The translations under genes and the position numbers were made by a program. This document shows, piece by piece, positions 1 through 9,735 of a stretch of DNA of 16,592 nt. The notes below the pieces were generated by a model that did no database searches, was not told where the DNA came from, and worked only from the letters and a program-made list of their open reading frames with translations. The stretch is from Candolleomyces eurysporus (taxonomy: Eukaryota; Basidiomycota; Agaricomycetes; Agaricales; Psathyrellaceae): NCBI GenBank assembly GCA_027579435.1, contig JANBPK010000191.1:1-16592 (forward strand). The letters are read 5' to 3'. The stretch's first letter is position 1, and each line of letters begins with the position of its first letter.

Positions 1-160
1 GAGTGGGGCGCCGCCGTCCTACGATACGGGGAAAGAGGTCAGTACATTTGCACTTGCGTGGGTGTGCGATGAGCAAGGGACAACGCACATAGTGGGCGGA
101 CGCAACCCAGGCCGTCAAAGAGACGACGACGGGGAGAATGGCAGCAAATGAGACTCGCAT
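1..160 (-). CDS. Small secreted protein, N-terminal part (runs off the left edge)
   Basis: The start codon is at 160-158. Exon 1 (160-89) encodes 24 residues: Met-Arg, a hydrophobic core rich in Ala, Val, Leu and Ile, then an Ala-Ser-Ala motif before His-Tyr. This is a typical secretory signal peptide with an AxA-type cleavage site. An intron of 70 bp follows (88-19, GTGCGT to CGTAG, phase 0). Exon 2 begins at 18 with DGGAPL and leaves the window. The start is supported by a TATA box 117 bp upstream and a CT/AC-rich leader with no upstream ATG near it. The same plan (MRxSF start, hydrophobic core, His, phase 0 intron, then Asp) appears at 13785, which suggests two members of one secreted family. 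Only 30 residues are visible, so the mature function cannot be named. Confidence 0.7.
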   Translation of the reverse strand, partial: MRVSFAAILPVVVSLTAWVASAHYVRCPLLIAHPRKCKCTDLFPRIVGRRRPT

Positions 161-1910
161 TGTGATAGAGAGTGTGTGTGAGTTGGTGATAGATAAATAG
201 ACTTGTTGCTGAGTGAGTAGTAGTGAGAGTGGGAGTTGTTTGTTGGAGCCTCTCCTCAATTCGCCTAGGCTTTTATACCCTTGGAACGCATCGAATATTT
301 AGAAGAAAAAAATCAAGTTTTCTTGAGAATTTTCAAAGTCGGGTTCAACGGCGGGATGGCAACATCATGATACTGCCACAGCTTGCTGGAACTGACAGAA
401 GGAGTTTCATTTTTTGCAACACTTTGACAGATGAGATTGCCTTTCGCTTGGCGATCGCGAGGCTTTCAGGCTTTACGTCGTCCCTGGAGTGTTTCTATGC
501 AATAACTAATGACTCGGCGGAAATCCTCACCGCCTTGGTGTGTGGGGCATGACGACGACATATGATTTTTCCATCATCCCATGATCACAAGAGAATCTAA
601 CCGAAAGCCAGAATGTAGAACACACCGGAGGTATAGCGGACGTAGAGCGCCGCGCCCCGATGCTTCGCCAATCTAGTTGACCCTGAAGGCTTCCACAGTA
701 GTGACAACACTCACCAGAACTGTTAAAACTGGGTTGGCAAGGAGCGACCTTAAGCTTCGCATTGTTCTGCCTATCGTTCTACACTGAATTCGACATGGTT
801 TAACGTACATTGTCCTGATCAATAACGGCTGACGATCTACACCTTCGTAACGGTGGAGTACTCATTGTATTGACTGGCGGAACACATGGACCCAACATAA
901 CATCATCTGATGTCGATCAATCTCTCCATCCCGGGCGCATCAGAGAAAAACATTCGGCTGCAATGCGCCACTGGCAGGCGTTTCACTGTTGACATGCTAT
1001 CTTCAAACGCGAGCTCAACTGTGCCAGTAATGCTGGGATACTTGATGCTATTCCGAGTCAGCGCATGTGGATTTCTAAGCGTCACTTAGTCGCTGTCAGA
1101 GTCCATTGAGCTGATGGAAAAAATCACGGGTAGAAACTGTACCCGAGGGGAGAATAAAACTATCCGAAAGGAACTTGTACAAAGTTAAAGTAGGAAACTA
1201 CAGCCGCATGAGTTCAAGCTATGATGCTTCCAACTGCATGTATTCGTTTTCTACACGACCGTTTGTGACCCCGCTCGCCTTTTCATGATCAATTTACCCT
1301 TCACCGGTTGAGAACATTCCCCGACAATGGCGGCACTTGGCGGCACCCGAGTGGGAATGAATTGCTGCAGTTGTCAAGAAGCGAATAGATGTGATACTGA
1401 CAATATTACGGCCTTGAAGATGTGTTCCTGTCGGCACTGGTATGCGCAGCAGCAGTTCGGCTCTCGAGGTATGTTTTTTGTTTCAATTGCGCTTGTCTTG
1501 GAACGCTCCTTAATGTATCACCTCACAAATATTCTCTTGCCTACACAATGCCTTCGCCTAATTACTTGGAAATTTACAGGCACACTTACTACTAGTTCAT
1601 TCTTCTCTTTCAACCGAAGTTCTGTATACTTGAGTTTCTCCTATCACTTGGTCCCTGACGCCTCAACTTTGGATTATCCGTGGTTGTACCATCATGATGC
1701 CGCAACTTGCACGCTACCGCCGGGGTCTTTGACCGAGAAGTCAGATGGTCTTCTGATGATCTCTACATACGAACAACCGAATGTTCCGGATCGGACTACA
1801 TAGGCGCCGAGAAACTTGAGAACGCCAATTGTAAGTAAAACTACTTACGCACGCATGTCTGAATCAGAAACCGCCCTCCCATCGGATCTCAGTTCCCCCT
1901 CATAGCACAT
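161..1910. other. Region without a recognisable gene
   Basis: The first 120 bp or so is the promoter and leader of the minus-strand gene at the left edge. The rest holds only short open frames that resemble no family I know. On the plus strand near 1327-1850 there are isolated splice-like signals: GTATGT at about 1469, TTTACAG before 1580 and GTAAGT near 1830. A short Cys-rich reading lies upstream of them. No chain of exons joins these into a convincing protein. The right end is the 3' flank of the molybdenum cofactor gene. Confidence 0.5.
271..277 (-). promoter_or_regulatory. TATA box of the left-edge secreted protein gene
   Basis: The minus strand reads GGGTATAAAAGCC across this site. It begins 117 bp upstream of the ATG at 160, a usual distance for a fungal TATA promoter with a leader of about 70 to 90 nt. 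The leader between the two is rich in C, T and A. Confidence 0.6.
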
Positions 1911-4437
1911 TCAAGCGACCTGCAACTCCCCAACCAAAATAGCCTCAGCCGACTCCCCCTTCTCTAACTTATCCTTCTGCGAATCCTTGGTGAGTGGGGG
2001 CACAACGACCAACCCATTCGCTCCTTGCAGACTCGCTACACGGCTAGACCTCTGTCCTCCCGTACTCCACGCTTCCAACACTCCGGTACTAGGTTGCACC
2101 TTGATTACGGATCGGTGGAATTCGAGTCGAGGGTCGAATGGCATTGGGGATTGGAGCTAAACAAAGACGTCCTCGTTAGTTAGCCCAACTCCTATGTGGG
2201 TCCATGGGGTGAAAGAGGTGGAATGTATGTACGCACCTGAACGCGCACCCTAGGAAGACACCTAGAACCCTCAGGCCACCCTGCTAGCTGACGAAGCGCA
2301 GGCAACACGAAAACATGGAACGTTACAAGCGCAGAGGCTGGGTTACCTGGGAGTGCGAATACAGGTTTGTATCCAGATCCATCACCGGAGGATGAGGGAA
2401 CAGGGATGGTGGCGAATGTGGTCGGCTTTCCTGGCTTGATAGCGACTCGACCAAAGTGAATTGTGCCGTTAAAGTTACGTTCGATGACGGGTTTCAAGAG
2501 GTCTGCTGGGCCCATGGATGTTCCGCCGGTGGTGACAATGAGGTCGGCTTCGTCCAAGCCTTTTTGGAGGGCGTTGACGTGCGAGTCGATGCTGCAGTTA
2601 CAAGTGGATAAATTAGCCGACCAGCATTGGAGGAGAGGGTAGTGGAAGGAAGCAAATGACGGTGATGCACCTATCCTCGACGATTCCCAAATCGACAACA
2701 GTATATCCGAGTCCTTCGAGAGCTGCTATGAGCGAAGGTCGATTAGTATCATATATCCCAGCCCACTGCTCCCTGTTATCCGCGGGCTGGGGTCTCTGCA
2801 GGTCGACCAGCTCGTTACCCGTGCTGAGGATCGCAACGACGGGTTTCTTGTAAACCAATACCTATAGGAGCCATGCCAAGGATCAGTCAATATCAATGCA
2901 TCAGTCCCAAAATGGAAACCCACTCCGGGTAAGCGTACCTCAGTCCGGCCAACAAAAGCCAAAGTCCCAACTTCCCCACCCCCACCAGACAGCTTCTCTC
3001 CCTTCTTCATAACTAAATCGCCTTTCCGAACGTCAGATCCTGGTTTGCGGACGTTCTCGCCTGCGGGAATCTGAGCCAGCGTTTCGACTTCTTTCTCTTC
3101 GTCGATCAGCTCCGTACGGGAACTAACTTCGGCTTTAGAGTACGTCGAAACGAGTTTGGTGTCTTCGACCATGATTACGGTGTCCGTGCCAGCGGGAAGT
3201 GGAGCGCCAGTGTTGATACGGTAGATCGTCCCTGCTGGAAGAGGCTCGGAGATCTTGTGCGTTGACGAGGTAACGACTTTGTAGACTCCCGCTGGATCAG
3301 TAGCTGGAGAGATATATTTCGATCAATGAGGAATCCGAGAACAGTGAATGGGGAAAGGAACGCACATCGGAGCGCGTATCCGTCTACATTTGTAGTGGCT
3401 GCAGACGGTGCATCCTGGGGAGCGTAGATGTCTTCTGCGAGAATGTATTCGCGGAGGGTATGATCGACCTGGTGAACCATTAGAAAATGTGTGGATGGAG
3501 CGATGCTAAAATCACACATACCAACCGTGTCTCAACAGGAAGCGATTCGAGATTCTCATCAAGGATTTTCAGCGCTTGCTCGAGAGTTATGATTGGGTAC
3601 GGTGAGTGCCTGTGCCGGGCGGAAGCTGGGGCAGTCGGATCATGAGACAAGGCGGCTGTAGTTCGAGGTTGAGGACGGTGGTGTCCGTCGTGGTGGTGGT
3701 GGTGGTGGTGGTGATGACGATGGTCATGGCGATGATGGTGGTGATGGCCAGTTGGAGGATCAGGGCTATGACTAGTACCCATCGCAGCATGAACAACCTT
3801 CCCAGTACCTCCTCTTATCAAGTCGACTGCGTGCTCTATAACGCCTTCGGTGAAGAGAGCCTCCAGGTTTTCTTTGACTGCTTTCACACTTCCCGGAAGC
3901 GTAGTAATAAGCGTGTTGCCGGCTGTGCCAGCGATCGGTCTCGAAAGGGCCGCCAATGGGGTGTGTCTGAGAGATGCGGAGATTAGCAAGTGGACGAGTC
4001 CTGGGGCTTGGCGAGTAATCAAAGGAGCGATAGCCTACAATTCTCAAGTCAGAGGCGATCTCTCGACAAGATATGTTGGGTCAAAGTAGAGTATCTACCT
4101 CTGGGGTCACGTCTCTTACGCCGAAACCAGTGCCTCCTGTGGTGATGATCCAGTCTATCCTGAGATTCCCTTCTCTCCCAGTCCAGTCTCTAATGATGCG
4201 ACGTATGGCTTCAACATCGTCTCTCACGATTGTATGATCATTGTCTCCAACGACGACGTTACGATCCGATAGAATCTGCTTGATAGTGGGACCGGATCGA
4301 TCTGCGCTACTGTCTTGAGCGGCGGTATCGCTCACTATGTGTTGTCCCACAAGTCCAATCAGCAGACTGATTTGTTTGGAAGTCGATGAGAACTACTGAC
4401 CTGTGAGAACTGCCGCACGAAGGGGAAGAGAAGACAT
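1911..4437 (-). CDS. cnxE: Gephyrin/CnxE-type molybdenum cofactor synthesis protein (MogA-MoeA fusion)
   Basis: This protein adenylylates molybdopterin (MogA-like domain) and then inserts molybdate (MoeA-like domain), the last steps of molybdenum cofactor synthesis in the cytosol. Exons, read downward: 4437-4401, 4334-4099, 4034-3522, 3468-3366, 3303-2939, 2861-2671, 2591-2237, 2156-1911. Introns are 53 to 80 bp, all GT-AG, and every junction keeps frame, giving 681 residues. The MogA-like domain spans about 1-170, with AVLTVSDT near the start, TTGGTG at 77-82, RDVTPE at 86-91 and LPGSVKA at 137-143. A linker containing 18 His in 23 residues (188-210) follows. The MoeA-like domain starts at about 263: DGYAL at 291-295, TGAPLPAGTD near 328-337, GENVR near 378, STGNEL at 431-436, DTN at 456-458, TTGGTSMG at 502-509, KPGKPTTFA at 534-542 and LPGNPASALVTF at 562-573. 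The C-terminal part carries TGGQ and ANGL motifs. Domain order is that of gephyrin and fungal CnxE, not plant Cnx1. No break or missing motif was seen. Confidence 0.95.
3678..3746 (-). repeat. CAC/CAT codon repeat encoding a His-rich linker
   Basis: On the plus strand this is a run of GTG triplets with GAT and ATG interruptions. In the gene frame it encodes 23 residues, of which 18 are His, with a run of nine. It lies in exon 3 between the MogA-like and MoeA-like domains. The valine-rich and threonine-rich open frames overlapping it are shadows of this repeat. Confidence 0.9.
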
Positions 4438-5079
4438 GGTAAAGTCAAGTCGGGATGATTTCCAAGTAAGGGCTTTTTATCTTGCGGATGGCGTGACGAG
4501 GTATCTCATACCCGCTTGTTCGCGTCATTTGCATTGGCACATGTTCGAAAAAATCCTTCAGAATCCCACTGAGTTCGCAAAGATAGTAGTCATTTTTGAG
4601 AGGCCAGTCGTCGGATTAAAGTAAATACGAACATCGGATGGAGATGTGAGCCACAAAAATCGCTTTCCACAAGACGCGTTCCTCCACTTTACACCGTGAC
4701 GACGTTCATGTGTGTTGTTCGGGAAGTTTACGTCTTGCAATTGGATGAGAAGCAACGCCCCAACGAGACTGGTTGACCAGGCCAAATCCCAAAGCGCTTG
4801 ACAGGTTGAAATCGACCTTCGTCGACTAGAAATTTTGAACACAGTGGCGGTCCAAGGTTGCGAAAGGCAAGCGACAGGGCGAAACGATCCAAGGTGGTAG
4901 CTTTGGTGATGAGAAAAACAGGTGTCAATTGGAGTGCGCGAGCTGAAGCTTCAGTTCCTCTTCCTCTTCTAAACTCCCTCTGAACCTTCTTTTCATACCG
5001 ACCACTGAACTTTTGAAATGGGCCTTGATTCACCTGTTACCTGAACCGTAGGCCTCACCACCCGTATACAACCCAACCT

Positions 5080-5275
5080 CTCCAGGCTCCAGGATGCAAC
5101 ATCGACGCTGATGGTCTCCCGCCTGCNAAAAAAAGAACACGAAGAATAGGAGGACGTTGCACAGGACGTCAGTGGCACCTACCGCCAGCAGCAAAAACAG
5201 CCCTAGAGACTTGCGACCTTGAACACCGCTGAAACGAGACCGACTGAAGTTCGATAAATAGAACCCTAATTCGAG
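5080..5275. repeat. Tandem repeat, unit 1
   Basis: A unit of roughly 195 bp, followed directly by a second copy at 5276. Shared blocks include GGATGCAAC or GGGTGCAAC near the start, CACGAAGAAT, GGACGTTGC, GTGGCACCTA, GACTTGCGAC and CTGAAACGAG or TTGAAACGAA. An ambiguous base lies at 5127 beside a run of A. A more diverged partial unit may precede it at about 4950-5035, judged by an ACTGAAC...GGGCCTTGATTC block matching ACTGAAG...GAACCCTAATTC. Confidence 0.75.
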
Positions 5276-5466
5276 GCCAACTTCCAAGGGTGCAACACCT
5301 GTCGACGACCTCCTGCCTTCCAACCAAAAACACGAAGAATTATAGGACGTTGCGTAGGACCTCGGGGGATGTTGGTGGCACCTATCCCCAGCGGCAGACA
5401 GCCTAGCGACTTGCGACAATCGACACCGTTGAAACGAAGCCAACTGATGTTCGACGAACTCGAATC
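5276..5466. repeat. Tandem repeat, unit 2
   Basis: Second copy of the unit beginning near 5080, at an offset of 193 to 196 bp (CACGAAGAAT at 5138 and 5331; TGCAAC at 5095 and 5291). By eye about two thirds to three quarters of positions match, with an extra block of about 8 to 10 bp before GGTGGCACC. Both copies can be read on the minus strand with RKSLG and GATDV or GATNI in step, but neither copy gives a credible gene. Confidence 0.75.
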
Positions 5467-6921
5467 CAAGGCAAGGTGGCCTTTTTCTTTAATCGAATTC
5501 TTCATTTCCCTCATCTGGTGCTACACAGTCTTATACCGCCTACATGCATCTGCGGCCATCTGGAGGCACCTAGTCGCATCCGCTGCTCAGCTGCAAGATG
5601 GCTTCGCACCCACGTCCTTCAACCGAAGACTCGGCTTCGCGCAACCATGCCCTATCACAGGTTACGATGGCAGCCCTGGCCTAGCAATACGATGCTATCT
5701 GGTGCGACGACCAAAGCACTGCACAGGCGGCAGTTACATCGAGGACCTCGTCTTGTCGCCAGCAAAGACCCAGGGCACTTTGACGGAATTTCCCGCTACC
5801 CACGCGTTACAGTACGGCGAGACTTTGGGCGATAGCCATCCCTTGTACGAAGGCTCGTACCGCTCCGCACTTGATTTCCGGCTGGTCCAAGGCCTACAGT
5901 GGTCGTGCTCCATGTACCTCTTGCCACAGCATAGGTCACAAATGCAATATGCGTAGAGGGCACCGATAATTACGGCAAGGTTTTGCGTGCCTGATCCACT
6001 AAACTGAGCCGAAGAAAGGGCTGGCATGTCGACCTCAAGATTGCACGATTTTCGGTGCTCGAAGAAGGCCGGGCTAAAGAAAGCGAAAATGCAGGCGTAG
6101 CTCGTAGTGACCGAACATCGTGAGTGCAGTACACTTTTCATGCTGGCGAAGCTCATCTTCTGACTCGAGGGAGGGAAGTTGAACCGAAGGCAGCGAGACG
6201 CAGAGTATACAAGAGGACTTCCGGAGTGTATGCATCGCTCCGCGACGGGAATACGGAATGTCGAGACAAATGAACGTCATTTATACCGATGGAGCGTGTC
6301 AACCAAGCGAAGAAAGTAGTCGAGTTTAAAACAGCAAGAGAAAACGCGTCCGATGCCAGCAATGCCCGAGCAATGCAAGACTTGGAACCACCATTCACCC
6401 CTCGCTTGGCGCATACCCCTATATGCTATGTTCTTCGCAGTTGGATCTTTATACATTTGGGCTAGGTCGATAATAGTTGGATCGCAGTTGCCTCGCGTCC
6501 CACTGCAGATCCCGAAAACGAGGAATAAAGCCCAATCGTAAAGACCGAGATTTCCTATCCTCGTAGAAGCGGAATTGGTGCTGACGCTTGACACCAGGAA
6601 CTGCCGACCGAAGCGCACATACATCTCCTCGTAACCGCGTACCATGGAAACAGCCTGTGAAGGTCTTTCGTATGGTCAAGGCCAGTTTCCCGAGGTAGGT
6701 CGTGGACGTTAACTGAGGACAGCAGCAGGGAGGGTAGACTGGCGAAGTGTATGATCCCACTGCAAACGCAGGATGCGAACATGGCTGCGTCCTATATCTT
6801 TATGTTGTCAAAGATTGTTGACGTCAATCAAGCGAAGACCGGGGATCCCTGCCGAGGCTGCAAAGGCTGACTGAGCTGCAACACGATACCGTCCGTTGGG
6901 CGTCGATTCCTGCGTGGGTTT

Positions 6922-7068
6922 TCACGGAAAATCTGCACCATCGGTGTGGTCAGGTCCTTCAAACAAATGACCTGTTGACGAACTCTTGTTAGCCGGCACC
7001 AATCTTTCAGTGCCGCTAGAAGACCCACCGACAGCCCCCTCAGTCCCTTCCCGTCGTCGTCGCCTTCG
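6922..7068. repeat. Diverged direct repeat, copy 1
   Basis: This segment resembles 7386-7522 in the same orientation. Matching blocks in order are TCACGG, GGTCAGGTC(C/T)TTCA, ATGACCT, a CGGCAC or CGGACG block, and CACCGACAGC...CAGTCCC against TACCGGCTAT...CAGTCCC. The similarity was found by eye and needs gaps, so it is tentative. Confidence 0.4.
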
Positions 7069-7385
7069 AAGTTCCCGTGGTAGAGGATTGGACCAGTCGG
7101 CGTATCACCTGTTCGAGATGAACGTGATCATAGCTGCGGCCAGGCTTGAAATAGTTATTGCAAAGCGTTCGGCGCTTTGGGTAGTAGGGCACGTCCCGGA
7201 ATATTATTCCGTTCAGCATGCCCTGACACCGCTGGCTGTCCCCTAGAGAGAGGCTCGTCTCGTCTGGTTGGTAGCCGTGGCGTGGAATGGGAGTACGTGC
7301 TGTACACTGACTGCGTCCGTTCGCCGTTGATTCGTGCGGGCCTTCTTTGCTCTGGAAAACATATCCCATGATGGTTGTCGAGGGG

Positions 7386-7522
7386 TCACGGTTCGATACG
7401 CGGTCAGGTCTTTCATCTTCATGACCTATTTCGCGACTTTTATCAGGACGGACGAAATTTTCGGTTTCACTGGGAAGGCTTACCGGCTATCCTCCAGTCC
7501 CCCCCCCCAATGGTCTTCGAAT
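7386..7522. repeat. Diverged direct repeat, copy 2
   Basis: Partner of 6922-7068, about 460 bp downstream and in the same orientation. It ends in the run of ten C at 7499-7508, where copy 1 has CCC only. Confidence 0.4.
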
Positions 7523-8412
7523 GGAGAAATAGAGAGCGCTGTGCTCTATATCAAGGTAAACATCAACATCATACAGTTGCGGTCCGTCTCTTGAGGATAT
7601 GTTGAGGCACGAGGCACCTTCAGCACCGTTCTGCAATGACAAGGGCTTCCTCGGATGGAAAGCACACTCTGCGCTGGGTCACAACTGCTTGACGAGGCTT
7701 TGAGTCGGAATTCGTTGGTTGGAAGGGATAGAAGGCGTTACCCACCTGTTCTTTATGGGAAAAGACGCCTTTTGTCTCGAGTAATCTGCTAGCCCTGCTT
7801 CCAACTTTTCGAGCTCATTCCCTGCTCTCCTCCCAACGCACGTAAATTTGTAGACCATGTGCCCTCTCTCGCGCCTAAGAGCCCGGGCTGCGACTTTCTG
7901 GATTTAGTGACAAGGCGTGTTGGTGGGTGGCGTTTGAGAGGGCCTGCTGAGAAGAGGTGGCAGGTGGTCGACTGCTGATGCTATTGGGCGCTGACACTTG
8001 TGATGGTTGGCATTAAAATATTGCTGTGGGAGGCCCGACACCTCTCTCTCTTATCGTTTGTGAAGATGTCGAGGATGATAGGTCGTGGTTGGTTACTCCC
8101 GACGCTGCGCGATTTGTGTGACTGAACTGATGCAGAAGAGATTCCTCGCCTCCTGGTTGGCTGCTCTGCCGTTTTCGGTGAGTCAGTTTCCGAACTCTTG
8201 GTTTTCGATTGACATATGGGTTTAAAACAGGATTTGCGGGTCTATATCATTTTGAACCCGCGTAATACTCGTATACAAACCCTCCGGCATTAGCTAGCGG
8301 CGGGGACAAAGCCAGCCAGTGGGTATATCGGCGTCAGAATGGCGAGCTGGCAACCTAATCGAGCTTTGCAACCCGATCTTTAGCCCAGGAGGGTCGAGCA
8401 CTCAGCTCAAGC

Positions 8413-8437
8413 CAACCAACCATAAATCGGTTGGTTG
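8413..8437. other. Perfect 9-bp inverted repeat upstream of the 8599 gene model
   Basis: CAACCAACC at 8413-8421 and GGTTGGTTG at 8429-8437 form a perfect stem with a 7-nt loop. It lies about 160 bp before the start codon at 8599, so it could be a regulatory site or a 5' leader hairpin. A role is only inferred. Confidence 0.4.
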
Positions 8438-8598
8438 TTGTTTGGTCGGGAGCCCTGGGTTGAAAACCCTTTTCATCGTTTCCTTCTTTTCCCTTACTCC
8501 TGCCAGTCAGGCTCCTAGTAGGCAGCGACTGCGACCATTAGAACGCGATCCTTAATTATTTCTTTCCCTTATCACTCTCTTCTCTTTGCCCCCTCGTT

Positions 8599-9025
8599 AT
8601 GACTTCTCTTCATTCTCAAGATCGCCGCCCTCGCATGGGCATGCCGTCGCGGCTCGTCGTGCCCATTCGTTGGGAGCGCCCGCAAAATGGCACCGCTCTT
8701 ATCCAACCTCCAGCTGTCGACATTAAATCTGAATCATATATTATTCAAGAACGTATTTTGACTTCTCCGTGGCAGCCTGCCTGCGGGATGTCCTACGTTT
8801 CGGCTTTCGTCACTGATTTCATTGGGTCAGACGAGCAAGATATCGATGTGGAAGATGGAGGAGGTCTCTGGGCTATGGTAAGTCCATCTTCATTTTTTTT
8901 TTTGTTTTACAGTGTTGGGATCATGCTCATTTTGACATGGTCTTTAGTTGATGCGAAAAACGTTGGGGNAATGGCGCGTCATTGGATGCGGCATTTTCTG
9001 TCTCAATTCAGAAGACGAGGCTTGA
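8599..9025 (+). CDS. Unrecognised small protein (tentative two-exon model)
   Basis: I do not recognise this gene. Exon 1 (8599-8877) encodes 93 residues beginning MTSLHSQ, Arg/Pro-rich at first, with an acidic end (SDEQDIDVEDGGG) just before the splice site. A strong GTAAGT donor follows at 8878, and the best acceptor is TTTAG ending at 8947, a 70-bp intron. Exon 2 (8948-9025) adds 25 residues (LMRKTLG, one unknown, WRVIGCG...) and ends at TGA. The codon at 8969-8971 starts with an ambiguous base and reads NAA, so a stop there (TAA) cannot be excluded. The start is favoured by the pyrimidine-rich leader just upstream. An alternative acceptor ending at 9011 gives a different tail (KTRLEALG...). 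No membrane segment or signal peptide is seen. Confidence 0.4.
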
Positions 9026-9735
9026 GGCCCTTGGTGCCTTCGACTCCGCGACAAAATTTTAACCAACTCGATACCATCGTGTCTCATTTCTTGGAACTAC
9101 TGTGGATATGGAATTGGAAAAGTTCTCATATTTGAAATCTCAACAGCTCCTTGATGCATCTGTCTGACGATTACCCTAGCTCCGAGTTCTTCCTCACTCA
9201 CGCTCGTCTCGGACCTTGTTACGCTTATTTGAGGCATTGCATTCTCTCTTTTGGAATACAGCTGTATATCATCTCATTCACTCTCTATAACCCCCAAGTT
9301 CACTCTTGCACGCTTTTATTTGATAGAATTTACGATATAGAAGACCAAACTTTCTTGGATGTAGCATAGTTATACTGCTAGGCGTTAAGCCATTATCATT
9401 CTTGTTGTTGCATCTAAGTATACAAGTATGTATCAAATGTCGATCGGAGAAGCCATAATCTTACAATCTGTAATGTTTTGTCAATCGCTGAGATCGAGGC
9501 ATTCAGGTTTCCTCTTAACCATACAACCGAGAATGGGTATATGATTGGTTATCAGTAGGCCCGTCTCTGTTGGTAGCAATCCAAGTAGCAGTATCGTACA
9601 GAAAATAAATAAATAAAGATCTCAAGGTAATAGCACAAAGTCACCTGTGAAATAGTAACGGCCAGTCACGAACCTAGCACTCAAAGGATATACACATATT
9701 GAATTTAAATTACCCCCGCGAATCGTGGCCTCTTG
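9026..9735. other. Intergenic region between convergent genes
   Basis: This stretch is the 3' side of both the plus-strand model at 8599 and the minus-strand arrestin-like gene. It is relatively AT-rich. AATAAATAAATAAAG at about 9604-9618 could be a plus-strand polyadenylation signal, although it is nearly 600 bp after the proposed stop. No other gene was seen. Confidence 0.4.

Larger units (their letters stand above)
4438..8598. other. Long region without a supportable gene; contains diverged repeats
   Basis: The left end is the promoter side of the molybdenum cofactor gene. The remainder has many overlapping open frames of 60 to 195 codons on both strands. None shows a recognisable domain, a credible exon chain or a good start context, and frames change every few hundred bases. 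Diverged tandem units lie at about 4950-5466 and a possible direct duplication at 6922-7068 and 7386-7522. A run of ten C occurs at 7499-7508. A short Cys motif reading (PCTSCHSIGHKC) sits near 5910-5945. The last 200 bp is a pyrimidine-rich leader for the gene model at 8599. Decayed transposon or gene relics are the likeliest content. Confidence 0.5.

Noticed and set aside
1327..1803. Plus-strand open frame of 158 codons with a Cys-rich start and intron-like signals
   Set aside because: Removing the intron-like segment (about 1469-1579) does not give a recognisable protein, and the following splice-like signals do not extend the frame convincingly.
3587..3986. Open frames rich in Val or Thr overlapping the His-rich repeat
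   Set aside because: They are other-frame readings of the GTG/CAC triplet repeat inside exon 3 of the molybdenum cofactor gene.
5369..5956. Open frame of 195 codons on the plus strand
   Set aside because: It starts inside tandem repeat unit 2, overlaps equally long frames in other phases, and has no recognisable domain or signal.
6270..6329. Plus-strand reading VIYTDGAC, like the first catalytic motif of RNase H
   Set aside because: The frame ends at a TAA ten codons later. No following AGIGV-type strand, no Glu helix motif and no later Asp motif could be found in any plus-strand frame nearby, so the seven-residue match is best taken as chance.
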